A DNA stretch of 64,000 nucleotides from Chondrosia reniformis. Lineage: Eukaryota > Porifera > Demospongiae > Chondrillida > Chondrillidae. The stretch covers positions 808,501-872,500 of the forward strand of contig OX359192.1 of NCBI GenBank assembly GCA_947172415.1. Direction: 5' to 3'. Shown here piece by piece: positions 35,141 through 51,200 of the stretch; position 1 is the stretch's first letter, and the number at the start of each line of letters is the position of its first letter. The notes beneath the pieces were generated by a model that was given only the letters and a program-made list of their open reading frames with translations, did no database searches and was not told where the DNA came from. Made by a program: the position numbers and the translations under genes.

Positions 35141-35700
35141 CAGTGGAATGTCAGTCATCCAAACTTCAGTCATCCGAACATGTCAGTCAACCGAATGGCC
35201 TTCTCAAGATTCGATATTGCGCGCGCTTCTTAATGAATACTGGTCACAGCTGTTATGTACGAAAAGTCAGCTGCAGAACGAGGATTCTACAAAGAAACAC
35301 TCCATCGTCAGGACAGCTGACTTCCCTGACATTGACAAGGCGGCTTTTCTCTGGTTTGTCCAGGAGCAGGCAGCAGGAGTTCCTGTTAGCGGTCCTGCGG
35401 TTAGCTTCAGACTTATGGAATATTCAGAGTTATGGAATATTCAGAGTTATGGAATATTCAGACTTATGGAATATTCAGAGTTATGGAATATTCAGAATTA
35501 TGGAATATTCAGAGTTATGGAATATTCAGAGTTATGGAATATTCAGAGTTATGGAATATTCAGAATTATGGAATATTCAGAGTTATGGAATATTCAGAGT
35601 TATGGAATATTCAGAGTTATGGAATATTCAGAGTTATGGAATATTCAGAATTATGGACAGAGTTCGGTCCTGACACATTCGGATAACTGACATTCCACTG
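35141..35700 (+). mobile_element. Tigger/pogo-type DNA transposon remnant
   Basis: Ends CAGTGGAATGTCAGTCATCC and CATTCCACTG are inverted repeats flanked by TA on both sides (35139-35140 and 35701-35702), the pogo/Tigger target duplication. Inside, a frame reads DFPDIDKAAFLWFVQEQ and AAGVPVSGPAV, the CENP-B-like helix-turn-helix of Tigger transposases. The catalytic domain is gone; instead a 17-bp minisatellite fills 35411-35655. A deleted, non-autonomous copy. Confidence 0.75.
35411..35655. repeat. 17-bp minisatellite inside the Tigger element
   Basis: About 14 units of AGTTATGGAATATTCAG with single-base variants (ACTTATGG, AATTATGG). The three forward frames stay open, giving long but meaningless ORFs. 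Confidence 0.9.
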
Positions 35701-35702
35701 TA

Positions 35703-37825
35703 GGTTGTCCAGGCATTAGAAGCATTACTACATATAACAAACTCTGCCACTGCCAAGTTGAGACGCTAGTCACTCCCAATACTGTTTCACATATACACCA
35801 TGGGAGTGGAATGTCTTGTAGAGTGACATTTAAACAGTCAGTGAACAAAATTAAAATGCAGTAAAACTTAATTACTGCCACTGAACACACCAATTAGCAC
35901 AATTTAAAATTGTAGAACACTCCTTTCAAGTAGATTCCCACAACTCAATGTGGTGGCATAAAGGTCATTTTAAAGCATCTAAAATAGTACTACAAGATAG
36001 AGCAGCTCCAACCATATTAGACGGAGCAGATCACACGTTGGTCATGTAACCAGGCCACAGTTAGTTTAGCAATGGTCAGTTACTGGTCATGAGCTCCAGG
36101 CTTCCTACATTCCACAATTAGGTTACCAGTGCACACTGTAATGATTCAGGTGCTCCAAACAGCTCATGCAGACAGACACACCTGACAGTAGCGATAGAAA
36201 CCATTTTCTCTGCAATATTTAACTGCTTCAAGCTACTACATAAGTATTTAGTTTCAACAAATTCTCAATTGTTCTATCTATCCCTACAGACATAATTTAG
36301 ATGTTGCATTCATTTGATTGCTGTATATTCAAGTGTGACATGATCACATGAGCTGAAAATACTTTTATAATATTGGGTATGCCACACCTTGTACGTGGAC
36401 TACAGAGCGGAAGGATTCTTGTCTAAACTGACAGATCCCATGCAATCACTTCAATCTCAGTTACAATATACATGTTTCTAGCTGTAACCTTATAAGGAAT
36501 TATAATTGTAGCTATACACACTGTATGATGCATACACAACTACGTACATATACATACTGTGTGATGGTACATTACTATGCTATTGAATACACTTGTCTTC
36601 TCTCAGTTTGACCTGACAACTGTATTATTACAGATTCATAACTGAATGAACTTGAAAGAGCACAAAAACATTTGAAAGTAGAGCACAATTGATTGCCAAT
36701 TCAATGAAATAATCTAAAGTATTAAAATATTAGTTTAACTTTTTGATTCATACATACATACATTGTAATTGTATTACAAATTCACAAAAGAAATACAAAG
36801 AGTGAAAGGCAGTCATTCTTATGTATTAGTAGTTGTTTAATATCAGATTGTAGAGAAGTGGCATTTGCATATGTCAATCAATCAATTACCCTTATGCAGG
36901 GTATCAGATTGTAGAGAAGTGGCATTTGCATATGTCAATCAATCAATTACCCTTATGCCGGGTGTGGCATGTACGTACATAGGGCATTACATTACAGAAA
37001 ACAGTCACAGTCAGCAAGTTACAAAATATTAAATTAATCATGCACATCTTCCTCCACAAGTTGCAATCTTGTGCAACTTCTTGTGTAGATCCTCTCTGTC
37101 TCACTCCCCGTGGAAGACCCAGAACTCTCACTCTGGCTATAGCCCCTAACCCAAAATGAGCGTGGGCGAGCTCCCTGGTGGAATTAGCTGGTTGCATTTG
37201 TATATGTCGCACAGTACTAGGTTGATGGCTTAGCACTGTGATAGTTAAACCACAACCATTTGTATTAAACAACTGATAAATAGAGTAAGGAGATATACAA
37301 CTGATGTACGTACTTGGAAGGAAAAAAGAAAAAGGCAACATTTATTTGAATTCAAAGGCTGATCTACTAGTACCCACCAATCACAACTTCCCTACACTTC
37401 CAATCATGATTAACTCTTATTTACAAAGTATTTATCAACAAAAGAAAACGAAGTCCCAAGACACACACAGTGTATTGATTATAGTAGAATATTACAACCC
37501 CATGCACCTACAAAACACATACAAAAGACTATAGTATTTACCAAACACTGAGCCCACATGTAGACAATACACGCAACACAACACGTCAAACATCATGCGC
37601 ACAACTGCGGTCGACCAGGTGCTGCGAAAATATATGTAAACTATACGAAATGCGCATAAAAAGAACATTTACAGTCAAAATTCATACAAATGTCATGGAG
37701 GAACAAAGGTTCACAAACTATCTGTTCAACTTACTATATCGCTAGCTTTTTCCGTGCTTTTATTCAATAAATCAGTTGTATACAAATGCAGCTGCCGCCA
37801 TTTAACTTTTTAATTATTTCACAAA
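35703..37825. other. intergenic region before mL54
   Basis: No gene supported. Contains a 61-base tandem duplication at ~36841-36961. A minus-strand frame (36943-37341) with a non-repetitive stretch around AHAHFGLGAIARVRVLGL could be an exon of an unknown gene, but no family was recognised. Confidence 0.4.
36841..36961. repeat. 61-bp tandem duplication
   Basis: Two near-identical copies of TATCAGATTGTAGAGAAGTG...ACCCTTATGC(A/C)GG, differing at one base near the end. Confidence 0.85.
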
Positions 37826-38392
37826 ATGGCTGCCTTAGTGAGGCACTTTTGCAGATATAAAGTTATTTTATATAAAGCACCTCAAGTAAATCAAACTTTC
37901 GTTCCGTTTATACTACAAGGATGCAGAATGTATGCGGGAGGACGTAAGCTATACTATTAATTAAATGTAATGCAAATTCCAATAGATCTAGGCTAGCAAA
38001 TATATCTATCAGGCAATTGAGAACTCTTAATATTGTGGACAGAGACATGCTTTTGATGTTTTCATACTCAAGGCTTGAAGTGAATAGTGTTTGCAAAGAG
38101 TGTAGAGTATTTCTCTGTTGTACTAGAAAAGAAGAAAGTAAAAACTGAAGAGTCCCAAGCACTTTCGAAAAAGGATCAGGAAATTCCTGAACCAGACTTA
38201 ACGAAATGCACCGGAGTAAATTATTTTAAAGAAGGGGAAGATCCTCCAATTAAACCAGATGAGGAATACCCTGAATGGCTATGGGGGCTCATTGAGGATG
38301 GAGACCCAACTCCGGAAGAGAAACAGTACTGGAGAAGACAGAGAAAGGAAAACATTAGAGACCATAACTTTCAACGCGCACAGTCTCACTGA
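37826..38392 (+). CDS. MRPL54: mitochondrial ribosomal protein mL54
   Basis: Structural protein of the mitochondrial large ribosomal subunit. Two exons, 37826-37943 and 38127-38392 (GT-AG, phase 1), give 127 aa. Exon 1 encodes an Arg-rich, acid-poor N-terminus (MAALVRHFCRYKVILYKAPQ) fitting a mitochondrial targeting peptide. Exon 2 carries the family core: YFKEGEDPPIKPDEEYPEWL and EEKQYWRRQRKENIRDHN, matching the KEG-D-P-KPDSEYPEWL and YWR-RK-NI-HN pattern of mL54. The aprataxin-like gene starts 166 bases downstream on the same strand. Confidence 0.9.
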
Positions 38393-38558
38393 GAATGATT
38401 ATCTTTTCTGTTATCTTCCAAGTCATTTCTAACTTGTATGAACAACATAAATATACTCTGCAATTTTTTCCAACAAAATTGGACATGCTATGACTTCATG
38501 AAGTATGGCTAAGGGCCTGCTTGATTATATGTGACTGTCATGTGAGCCTTAATAAAAA

Positions 38559-39170
38559 ATGGCCGCCGCTCTCAATCCAGGCCAAACTACCGGAGTATCT
38601 GCTTCTAAGAAGCCCAAGGTAGCAGGCGGTGGTAGATGGGACATGAAGTTGTTTCAGGCGATGAAAGACCCAAAGCAGTTGTTTGACGATAGTGACGACA
38701 AGATTGTAGTAATTAAAGACGGATATCCTAAATCGTTACACCATTATTTAATCATTCCACGAGAGACTATTTATACTCTAAAGGATTTACGCGAGAAACA
38801 TTTATCGCTCCTCGAACACATGAAGAAACTAGGCGAAAGTCTCGTTGAGCAATTACAAAAAGAAAATGGCGGATCCCTTCGCTTCAGGATGGGCTATCAC
38901 GCCGTTCCCAGTATGAAACAGATCCATATGCACGTAATCAGTCAAGATTTTAACTCTGTTTGTCTTAAGTACAAGAAACATTACAACTCCTTTACAACTG
39001 CATTCTTCTTGGATGTCAATTTTGTCATCAGCGAACTGACTTGTAAAGGTAGAGTAATAATGGACACAGCAAAGTATGAAGATATGTTAAAACAGCCAAT
39101 GATTTGTCATGTGTGCAAGACAGCAATAAAGAATATACCAGACCTTAAAAGACATCTTAAACTGCATTAA
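38559..39170 (+). CDS. APTX: aprataxin-like protein (HIT domain plus zinc finger)
   Basis: DNA repair enzyme that removes AMP from abortive ligation 5' ends. Single exon, 203 aa. The HIT domain runs from ~26 to ~145, with the catalytic segment PSMKQIHMHVISQDFNSVCL; the central His of the HxH pair is present, while the first His of the human HVHLH motif is Gln here (the position also varies elsewhere in the family). The C-terminus has a C2H2 zinc finger, CHVCKTAIKNIPDLKRHLKLH-like (CxxC...HxxxH, ~184-203). The N-terminal FHA domain of vertebrate aprataxin is absent, as in shorter eukaryotic forms. Start is the first ATG, with a Lys-rich stretch following. Confidence 0.9.
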   Translation: MAAALNPGQTTGVSASKKPKVAGGGRWDMKLFQAMKDPKQLFDDSDDKIVVIKDGYPKSLHHYLIIPRETIYTLKDLREKHLSLLEHMKKLGESLVEQLQKENGGSLRFRMGYHAVPSMKQIHMHVISQDFNSVCLKYKKHYNSFTTAFFLDVNFVISELTCKGRVIMDTAKYEDMLKQPMICHVCKTAIKNIPDLKRHLKLH

Positions 39171-39407
39171 GGAAGTCGTTGATCTAGAAACATGTAATTT
39201 GATTTCAAGTGGTTTAGTCATCCCTTTTTAAACATTTGTTAACTTTTTGATGGTTTTAGAGAAACAATCAATGCCATGTATACATATTTTTGAAGATTTT
39301 ATGTTTGCACGTTGTGTTTATTGTAATAATTTTAAAAGTATGAGAATTAATGTTTTGTTGTCTATTTCCAACATTTTATTGAGAAAACCAACTTACTCAC
39401 TTTACAG

Positions 39408-40523
39408 GAGAAACTGCTGAAAATAGACTTTCAAACAAGAAACGCAACATACTGACCATGTTTACCAAATTACATGTAAGTTGGTTACAATCGTAGACAC
39501 ATTGTAGAATGTCATATTATGTCTGCATATAAAAGGCCATAGAACTATAGAAAACCTATGAAAAATTTATATTGAAACCACGTGTTATATTTATAAAAAA
39601 ATTCGATTTGTCAGATAACTGTTAAACCAACATATATCATGGTACATGTGTATAGCAAATGTTTGGCGAAGTTTTGCTTAATTAAATGAGCAAAATAATC
39701 AAGATATAATGAAGAATTCAAGGTTACAATATATATATGTAGATACTTGAAAATGGTTGCTGAAGCTTACATATAATTAGGAATTAGGAATGTTGTGTGA
39801 TCTGCATGTCTCTTCCACACATGCAGACACCTTGCCCACTGTGTGAGGTGGCCAAAGAAGAACTAAAGAGATTCTCAGAGCAGGTAACTTCACATTATCT
39901 GTAACAGTTCTACCTTACATGTACATGTACACCCAATAACTATATATAACATGTCAGCAACCAGTTGTTTAAGTTGGCCCCTCCCACTGGAAATGGCCTG
40001 GATCTCTGAATGTCAGCTTGTACTGATAAATAAAATCAACTATATATAATTAGTGTAAATGGCGACTAATTACTTACTTGATAGTTTAAGAGGTAAAACA
40101 TGAAGGGAGCATTGCTCTGGCAATTTTGTAACTCAGTGGCAGTACACTGGTAGTCATAATCAGCTGCCCTGGGTTCGATCCCCAGCAATTGCTTATTCCT
40201 TGTTTTCCCTCTTTATAATGTTTGAAAATGATTACTTGTGGTTTGATTATCACTTTCATTATTCATGTATGTGCATACAAAAGTCAATCACAAGACTTAG
40301 TGTGTTATATATACGAGATCAATACGTTCATATGCCATTCCCCCTCCTTGCATGTGACATACAGGTGACAATTGAAGAATGCTACATTGATGTTGCGGGC
40401 AATGAGGAATGGAAGAGACTTTACCAATACGATATCCCAGTGTTCCATCTAAATGGTAAATTCTTGATGAAACACAAAGTTGATATAGGAAAGCTTACTG
40501 CAGCTTTAGCTTTAGATTTATAA
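39408..40523 (+). CDS. glutaredoxin-like protein, C5orf63 type
   Basis: Small thioredoxin-fold protein, probably redox-active. Exons: 39408-39475 (start uncertain), 39827-39883, 40365-40523. The last exon encodes IDVAGNEEWKRLYQYDIPVF and HLNGKFLMKHKVD, very close to human C5orf63. The middle exon holds the CxxC active site (TPCPLCEVAKEELKRF). The first exon supplies the leading strand ILTMFTKLH (human VLTLFTKD). The initiating ATG may be the one at 39458, or an upstream exon may exist, since ~15 in-frame residues precede it after an acceptor at 39407. The second and third exons recur in the copied block at 56.2-56.8 kb. A SINE sits in the second intron. Confidence 0.75.
40105..40265 (+). mobile_element. 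tRNA-derived SINE copy
   Basis: The tRNA-like part has a D-arm like GTAACTCAGTGGCAGTAC, an anticodon-arm region CTGGTAGTCATAATCAG and B box GGGTTCGATCCCCAGCAATT. The tail continues TTCCTTGTTTTCCCTC...TTGTGGTTTGATTATC, as in the copies at 49.3 and 56.4 kb. Confidence 0.75.
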
Positions 40524-40845
40524 GTATTATGGAATTGTACACTGCAATGATGTTGAAGGAATGCAATCAACTTCAGTATGTTATTTTTGTAGCTGCCTTT
40601 TAATTAATCTTGAATTACAGAATTATACATAAGTTTTATGGCTATATAGCCATTCACTGATTCTTTAATTTAATTGCTGAAAAGTTATAGTTATATGAAG
40701 AAAAAAACATTTTTGTCATTTTGACATTAACCTATTCATCGGCTGTATTGACTGCTGGATTAATTACTGTGTTATTTATATCGTGATTGCAAGTCAATAA
40801 AGAGTGAAATAGATGGTCTCTAAGTAAAGCTGATTGACTCTCGTT

Positions 40846-41448
40846 GTCAAGTAAGAGTTGCAGATGGTTCTTTGGTTCAAGACCACATACAGAGAGCCAA
40901 AAGTTGGTCTCTTCTCTGGATTTGGATGCCTATAGAAAGGAAACAAGCAATGATTGAAAACCAAATGTTTCCAAATCTACTGTTGGAGAAGTAGTTTGAA
41001 TGAATATGTGCCTATCTTACATATACAGCCATGATAGTAAGGCAACTGTGGTTTGGTTGAACAGCAGTAATGCTAGTTTTTTAACCAAGAGATATTCTTC
41101 TTTAAAACAACTATCTTCTTATTACTATTACAGCAAACACCTTGCCATCACCTCATATAACTAAAACCCACCAACACTCAATCATGATGGTGTACACTTT
41201 TCTCAGGCACCCAGGTGGAGGAGCGGTCCGATAGCCTTTCATTAGTTCATGGTACACCTACATACATAATATATTATTAAGCACAAATTTATAAACTTTC
41301 TATATGCTTTAATAGTCAGTGGTGAATTATGTGCAGGAATATCACAAGATTGACTCACATTTTCCAGTTTGATATTGTAAAGGGGTTTGTTTCCAAGGCT
41401 CCACATTTCAAACAACAGGCACCCAAAACTCCAAACGTCACTTGCAGT
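40846..41448 (-). pseudogene. tyrosine kinase C-lobe remnant (block 1)
   Basis: Three exon-like pieces on the minus strand: ~41359-41448 (ASDVWSFGCLLFEMWSLGN), 41172-41257 (VYRELMKGYRTAPPP) and ~40846-40929 (HPNPEKRPTFGSLYVV). They match subdomains IX-XI of receptor-type tyrosine kinases. HRDL and DFG exons are missing here, removed together with ~1.2 kb relative to the other block. The last piece has single-base losses that shift its frame after YVV. Cannot encode a kinase. Confidence 0.75.
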
Positions 41449-42040
41449 ACTTGAGTTGTGCTGAGAGAAGTACATGACCAGTTTCAAGATTTATTTTTCT
41501 CAAGTTAAGTCCCTTATGAAGCATATAACTGCATCATTTTATTTCATGTATTTTCATGCTGTAAGAAATTGGGAATGAGCTGTTATGTCCTGAATCTTCA
41601 TTGTGTTCATGAAATTGTTCATTTGTCAGTGCCAATTGAGTTTCTGTGTAGTCTTATAATTTGACTATTTAATGAATTGTCTTATTGTTAATTAATGTTT
41701 TGTTGTCTATTTCCAACATTTTATTTAATGTTGAGTATACAAACCTTTTATGCTATATAAGTCAGAGATCTATAGGAAATAAAAAGTACATACTCTAAGT
41801 TTAACATAGTATATGTGTAAATGACTATATATTCATTACTACTGGAAACGGTTACCTAACATATCTATATCTAAGAACCAGCCTGAGTTTGCGCCCCATG
41901 AGTTTTTTAACTTAAAATACTTGTTTACACAAATTTATAATACCAAAATGTACAGCAGTAATTATAAAGAATCGGTTCACTAATGTCAGTAATGTGTAAA
42001 AGTGCATCAGAAAAACTTCTTTCTCACGGGAAATTCACCA

Positions 42041-43018
42041 CTAATACGTATACGTATACGTATAACCATCATCGCTGCTATCATCGTCGTCGTCATTGCG
42101 ATTTCGATCAGTACACACAAATATCAAGTGATTAAAGAAGACAAACTCTTCAGACCTAAGTTTTGTCACCTTCATGATTTCAAGAGTGTGAGATTTATGA
42201 CTAGCGCTGGCATTAATCTTGAACTTGTAATCTCTGTTCATTTTGGTATCGTAGGGATTAACCAGAGTGAGTATGAATTCTTTGTCTTCATAATATGCGT
42301 TTTCCATTTCACTGTACGCTTTGAGGATATTTCCTACCCAATTAAAGGTAAAGCATATTTCTGTGCCACCATTGATAAAAGTAACAGCTTCTTGTGTGTC
42401 AGGACTTTCCATCGGAACACTAAACACAATATCTGGAGGTTTTACATCAAGAAGGCGATCAACAAAGGCTACTATTGCAAGATTTGATGCCAAAGCATGC
42501 TCTTTTTCAAGAGACTTGCATTTTCTGTCCAATGCCAAAATTTTATCATTAAATCCTTCAGTGGCCAATTGAAGTTTTCTTTCAAAAGCTTTTTCGAGAT
42601 CAGCTATGTTTTTGTCAAATTTCTTCTCCAATTCTTTCGTATCGGTTGTGTCTGTTCCCACCTTTTCCTGGCAGGAGTGTGAGCTCTTGACATGACTCTC
42701 ATGATCGCAAAGCTCTCCAGTCCACTGACAGCCGATACTTTTGAAGCGACAGTATACTGTGAGGCTCTTTATCATGCGTTGTGTCGTCCTGGATACGTTA
42801 TACTCCAACCCACTACACCTACAAACTGGACAGGAAGGTCTATGAGAGCCCTTCTTCCATTTCTCCAGGCAGTTGAGACAAAAGGCTTTTCCGCAGCAAG
42901 TCGTCTCTTGGGGATTAACCAAGAGGTCGTGACATATCTGGCAATAAAGTAGCGACTGTGGCTTGGAACAAAAAACGTACACTTCCTTATTGTACTCTTC
43001 TCGGTGTGAAGACTCCAT
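42041..43018 (-). CDS. TRAF-like RING protein, copy 1
   Basis: Likely E3 ubiquitin ligase or signalling adaptor. Single exon, 325 aa. RING finger at residues 26-66 (CQICHDLLVNP, CCGKAFCLNCLEKW, CPVC), in which Lys sits where the usual His would be and an extra Cys precedes it. A TRAF-type zinc finger follows (VYCRFKSIGCQWTGELCDHE). A charged coiled coil spans ~125-175. The C-terminal ~130 residues (IVFSVPMESPDTQEAVTFIN...) take the place of a MATH domain but are not clearly one. The tail is Asp-rich and ends in YTYTYTY, from a GTATAC-type repeat. Near-identical genes lie at 54.9-55.8 and 59.5-60.5 kb. Confidence 0.8.
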   Translation of the reverse strand: MESSHREEYNKEVYVFCSKPQSLLYCQICHDLLVNPQETTCCGKAFCLNCLEKWKKGSHRPSCPVCRCSGLEYNVSRTTQRMIKSLTVYCRFKSIGCQWTGELCDHESHVKSSHSCQEKVGTDTTDTKELEKKFDKNIADLEKAFERKLQLATEGFNDKILALDRKCKSLEKEHALASNLAIVAFVDRLLDVKPPDIVFSVPMESPDTQEAVTFINGGTEICFTFNWVGNILKAYSEMENAYYEDKEFILTLVNPYDTKMNRDYKFKINASASHKSHTLEIMKVTKLRSEEFVFFNHLIFVCTDRNRNDDDDDSSDDGYTYTYTY

Positions 43019-43613
43019 TTTTAAACGGAGATATTAAACGTCCTATCAAATATGAGAGGTAATTAGTGTCAAAATTCAGCACGTGTTTTTTCGTTAATAG
43101 GAAGGGTACCGTCCGCGATGGAAGGGCTGACTTTTGTTCTTTTGTTACAATCGGCGTTTCCCCCATACCTTCCGTTGTCGCTGGGTTCGAACATGGGTCA
43201 CTTGACTTCTTCACTTTCTCCCTTGCCAGCAGGTATTTACCAAGTGTGTGGTGCGTCTAGTAATTCGCGTGTGGTTTTGCGCCGCGGGCGAAACGTCCAT
43301 TTTGTAAAATGGCTGACCTTTGTGAGGACAGTTAGAGACCTATAACTAATTACAGGTTGGTATAAATCTGTTTGACAAAAATAATAGTAGAGCTTGTATC
43401 TGTTGTACTGCTGGTGTGTGATGAAGACGTTCTGAAGCGTGTCAATTGTCGACTGGTAATTACCAGGATGAAGGAGTTAATCTTCTCTCTGATTAGCCAG
43501 CCAAGTAATGCATGTACGAGTATCTAGGTTAAGTTAAATTATTCCATGGTCTTAGCTGAAACAAGTACATTTCTACGTCTAGGTTCTCAAGTAGGTGTTT
43601 AGTGCATTCGACA
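43019..43613. promoter_or_regulatory. bidirectional promoter between TRAF-like and PGGT1B genes
   Basis: The two genes diverge across ~595 bases. The middle has a CpG-rich patch (TTGCGCCGCGGGCGAAACG, ~43277-43295). The same region recurs at 60534-61124. No individual sites can be named. Confidence 0.5.
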
Positions 43614-47966
<4,353 letters not shown>

Positions 47967-48210
47967 ATGAATATTGTAGTCTTTAATAGTTTAATAGTAT
48001 GTAGTTGTATAAATATGGTGCATATACGTATATTGTTCAATGTATGATTGGTTTTAGTAACTGTGTTAACACGTTAAAGGGTCTCTGACTGTCAGCTTAT
48101 CTGATGAATATGTACAGCTAGGTTAAACATCCACGATCAATTGCGAGATTAATGTATCACATAATATGTACATGTGTAGAGCTTTGGGATTTCCCCGTAA
48201 TAGTCTTTAA

Positions 48211-51200
48211 ATGGCTGCTAAGCAGGAGGACTGGTTGTTGTACGAGCAACGCATACAACAACTGAGAGTCACAGAATTTCCAAACCTGAAAAGTAATCAA
48301 GTAATCGTTACATGTATACACGACATATGAACCCCAGAATATAATAAATCTAATTTATGTGGATAAAACATATGCGTACGTGTTTAATTATCTAAAATAT
48401 TTAGTAGTTTTATATAATATAAACGTGTACTTCTGGTATTAGTTTATATATACGTAGCTTGTCATTATAATTGATTAGACACAGTATATGGTCACACTTG
48501 TTGATAGTACATGGACCAGTTGAGAAGAGTAGAGGAAGTATAAATCTCTTGTATCCTCACCCAAAGCTCTCACTAGGGTTTACTCTAAAGTAGATGTAGC
48601 ATGTAAGAAAAATGGTTTATTAGATTATTCGTGGTCACACTTAGATGAGGTGTATCTGGACCACACCGGATGTACACTGTACAGTCAGTCACAGCTAAGG
48701 AACCACCTTGAGGACCTTTCATCTTCCTTATATGGCAACCCGCACAGTGGTAACATCTCCAGTAGGGCCACACACGAAGCAGTGGAGTTTGTGAGAGATC
48801 TGGTGCTGCAGCACTTCAAGACAGACTGTGACAGATATGATGTAATCTTTACCAATGGATGTACTGGAGGACTGGTGTTGCTGGGCAACATGTTTCCATG
48901 GAGATGTGCTAGCAGCGACAAGGATGGTCCACGCGGACAGCAGTTTGAATATATCACATCAGACAACCACGATACAGTAGGTAAGTGACTTAATGAGGGC
49001 AGTACATTTCTGTATAATGTCTGTGTGTATACACAGTAATCCAGGGCATCGGTTTATGACTACCAGTGCTCGGCCACTGAGCTACAATTGCCACATATTT
49101 TCCTTCTTAAACTACCTTAGTAGAGTAGTTATGATAAAATTTTGGAAATTTTTAAATACCCTTTTGGTCTAAGGTCTAATCCTTCTGATACACTTTACAC
49201 AAATACCATCTAACTATACTATAATTGTGTATAGCTTACGTACATGTCGTTCTGTGGAGGGAGCATTGACAGTTAATTGTTACAGAGTATAAGAACATGT
49301 AAACAGAAATGGAGTATTGCTGTGGCAATTGTAGCTCAGTGACAGAGCACTGGTGGTCATAACCAGCTATCCTGGGTTCAATTCCTTACAATTATTTTGG
49401 GGATTTCCCTCTTCATGATGATTATGATTACTTGTGGTTTGATTATCACTTTGAATTCACTTGACTGTCCTGTTCCTTAGGTGATGATGGCAGGAGTGTA
49501 TTTTGTTATCTGGAGGACAACCACACTTCAGTGGTTGGGCTCAGAGAAGTTGCAATGTCGGAAGGGGCTGCAGCAGTTTGTATCTCTCCCACAGCTGTAC
49601 AGAAAGTAACTGAGAAAAGTAAGTTTAGAAAGTTAAGCTAGACCGATAGTGACACAGCGCAAAGCTAATCTTTGCCACTTATTAGGGTGGATCTAGACTT
49701 TTGTATATGAGAGATAAGTTTATAGGAGTGTAACGGAAAGATACAATTAGGGATAAGGTCCCTAAGAATTAAAATGGCTAATGCAAAATCAAACTCAGAA
49801 GGGGTGTTCCAACACCCAGAGGACCTCCAAAACTGCACTGCTTATTCACCTCTATTTAACCACTTGTGGTTGATCTGATCTACAGGTGCACCCTCACCTA
49901 GCCAGACCCCTCCATCTAACTCAGATCCTCCACATTCCTATGGACTTTTTGCCTTTCCAGCCATGTCCAACTTCTCTGGCACCAAGTACCCTCTGGAGTG
50001 GATACATCTGGTGCACGAGAGACAGCTGATGATGAGAGGGTTGTCCGACACTTGTAGAGAATGGCTAGTCCTTCTGGATGCAGCAGCCTATGTCTCCACA
50101 AACCCTTTGGACCTCAGTGTGTATCCGGCAGACTTTGTGAGTGTCTCCTTCTACAAGATGCTTGGCTACCCAACAGGGCTGGGAGCTTTGCTGGTGAGGT
50201 CTGACAGGAGTGACCTGCTGCAGTCAAAGTATTTCGGTGGAGGAACAGTCAGAGCTTACACCAGCAGTGACCATTATCATGTGCCAAAGGAATCACTACA
50301 TCAAAGGTATCCATTGTGAATATACATATACTATACATCAAAGGTATCCATAGCAACAGGGGTTAATGCATTGTGAATATATAATATATATACATCAAAG
50401 GTATCCATAGAAAAACAGAGGAATTATGCATTGTTAATATCCATATCATTACATCTCCACACCTCCCTTAATGACTGTTCATTAATCACTCTCTCCCTCC
50501 CCTTAATGACTGTTCATTAATCACTCTCTCCCTCCCTTAATGACTGTTCATTAATCACTCTCTCCCTCCCCTTAATGACTGTTCATTAATCACTCTCTCC
50601 CTCCCCTTAATGACTGTTCATTAATCACTCTCTCCCTCCCTTAATGACTGTTCAATCACTTCACTGTTAGCATAGCTAATGTATATATCCTTTGTGCCTG
50701 TTTACTGTTAAATTGTTTGTATTTCACTCTTTCCTCTTTGTCTTGTAGATTGGAACATGGTACTCTACCATTTCTTGAGATTCTAGCACTGAAACATGGT
50801 TTCACGGCTGTCAAATCTATAGCTCAGTCTTTCCATCTTATCTCATTTCATACTTACAATCTTGCTAAGCTTGTCTATTCTCAAATGGCCAGCATGAAGT
50901 ATGAAAATGGCTCACCAGTTTGTCGCTTGTATCATGACAATGATTTTTCCAGTCAGTCAGTCCAAGGAGGAATAGTTAACTTTAACATATTATCCCACAG
51001 TGGTTCTTACATCGGATACAGTCAGGTACATACATAACTTACAGTCCTTATATATTCTATATACCATATAGATATACTTATATTGGAGTAATTTAAACAC
51101 CATCTTCTACTACATACATACTACAGTAAAAGGCCTATAGAAAACTAAACCTAGTGAGAGGATACAAGAGTCTTCTCCTTCTGCTTCTGCTCCACTTGGC

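Noticed and set aside
35085-35690. Plus-strand ORFs with MEYSELWNIQ-like repeats as a gene
   Set aside because: They are translations of a 17-bp minisatellite within a Tigger remnant.
43277-43300. GCGAAACGTC near PGGT1B as a ribozyme core
   Set aside because: No CUGANGA partner nearby; part of a CpG-rich promoter-like stretch.
49318-49390. Functional tRNA gene
   Set aside because: Cloverleaf is good but position 33 is not T, the anticodon loop is abnormal and several dispersed copies share the same tail: a SINE.
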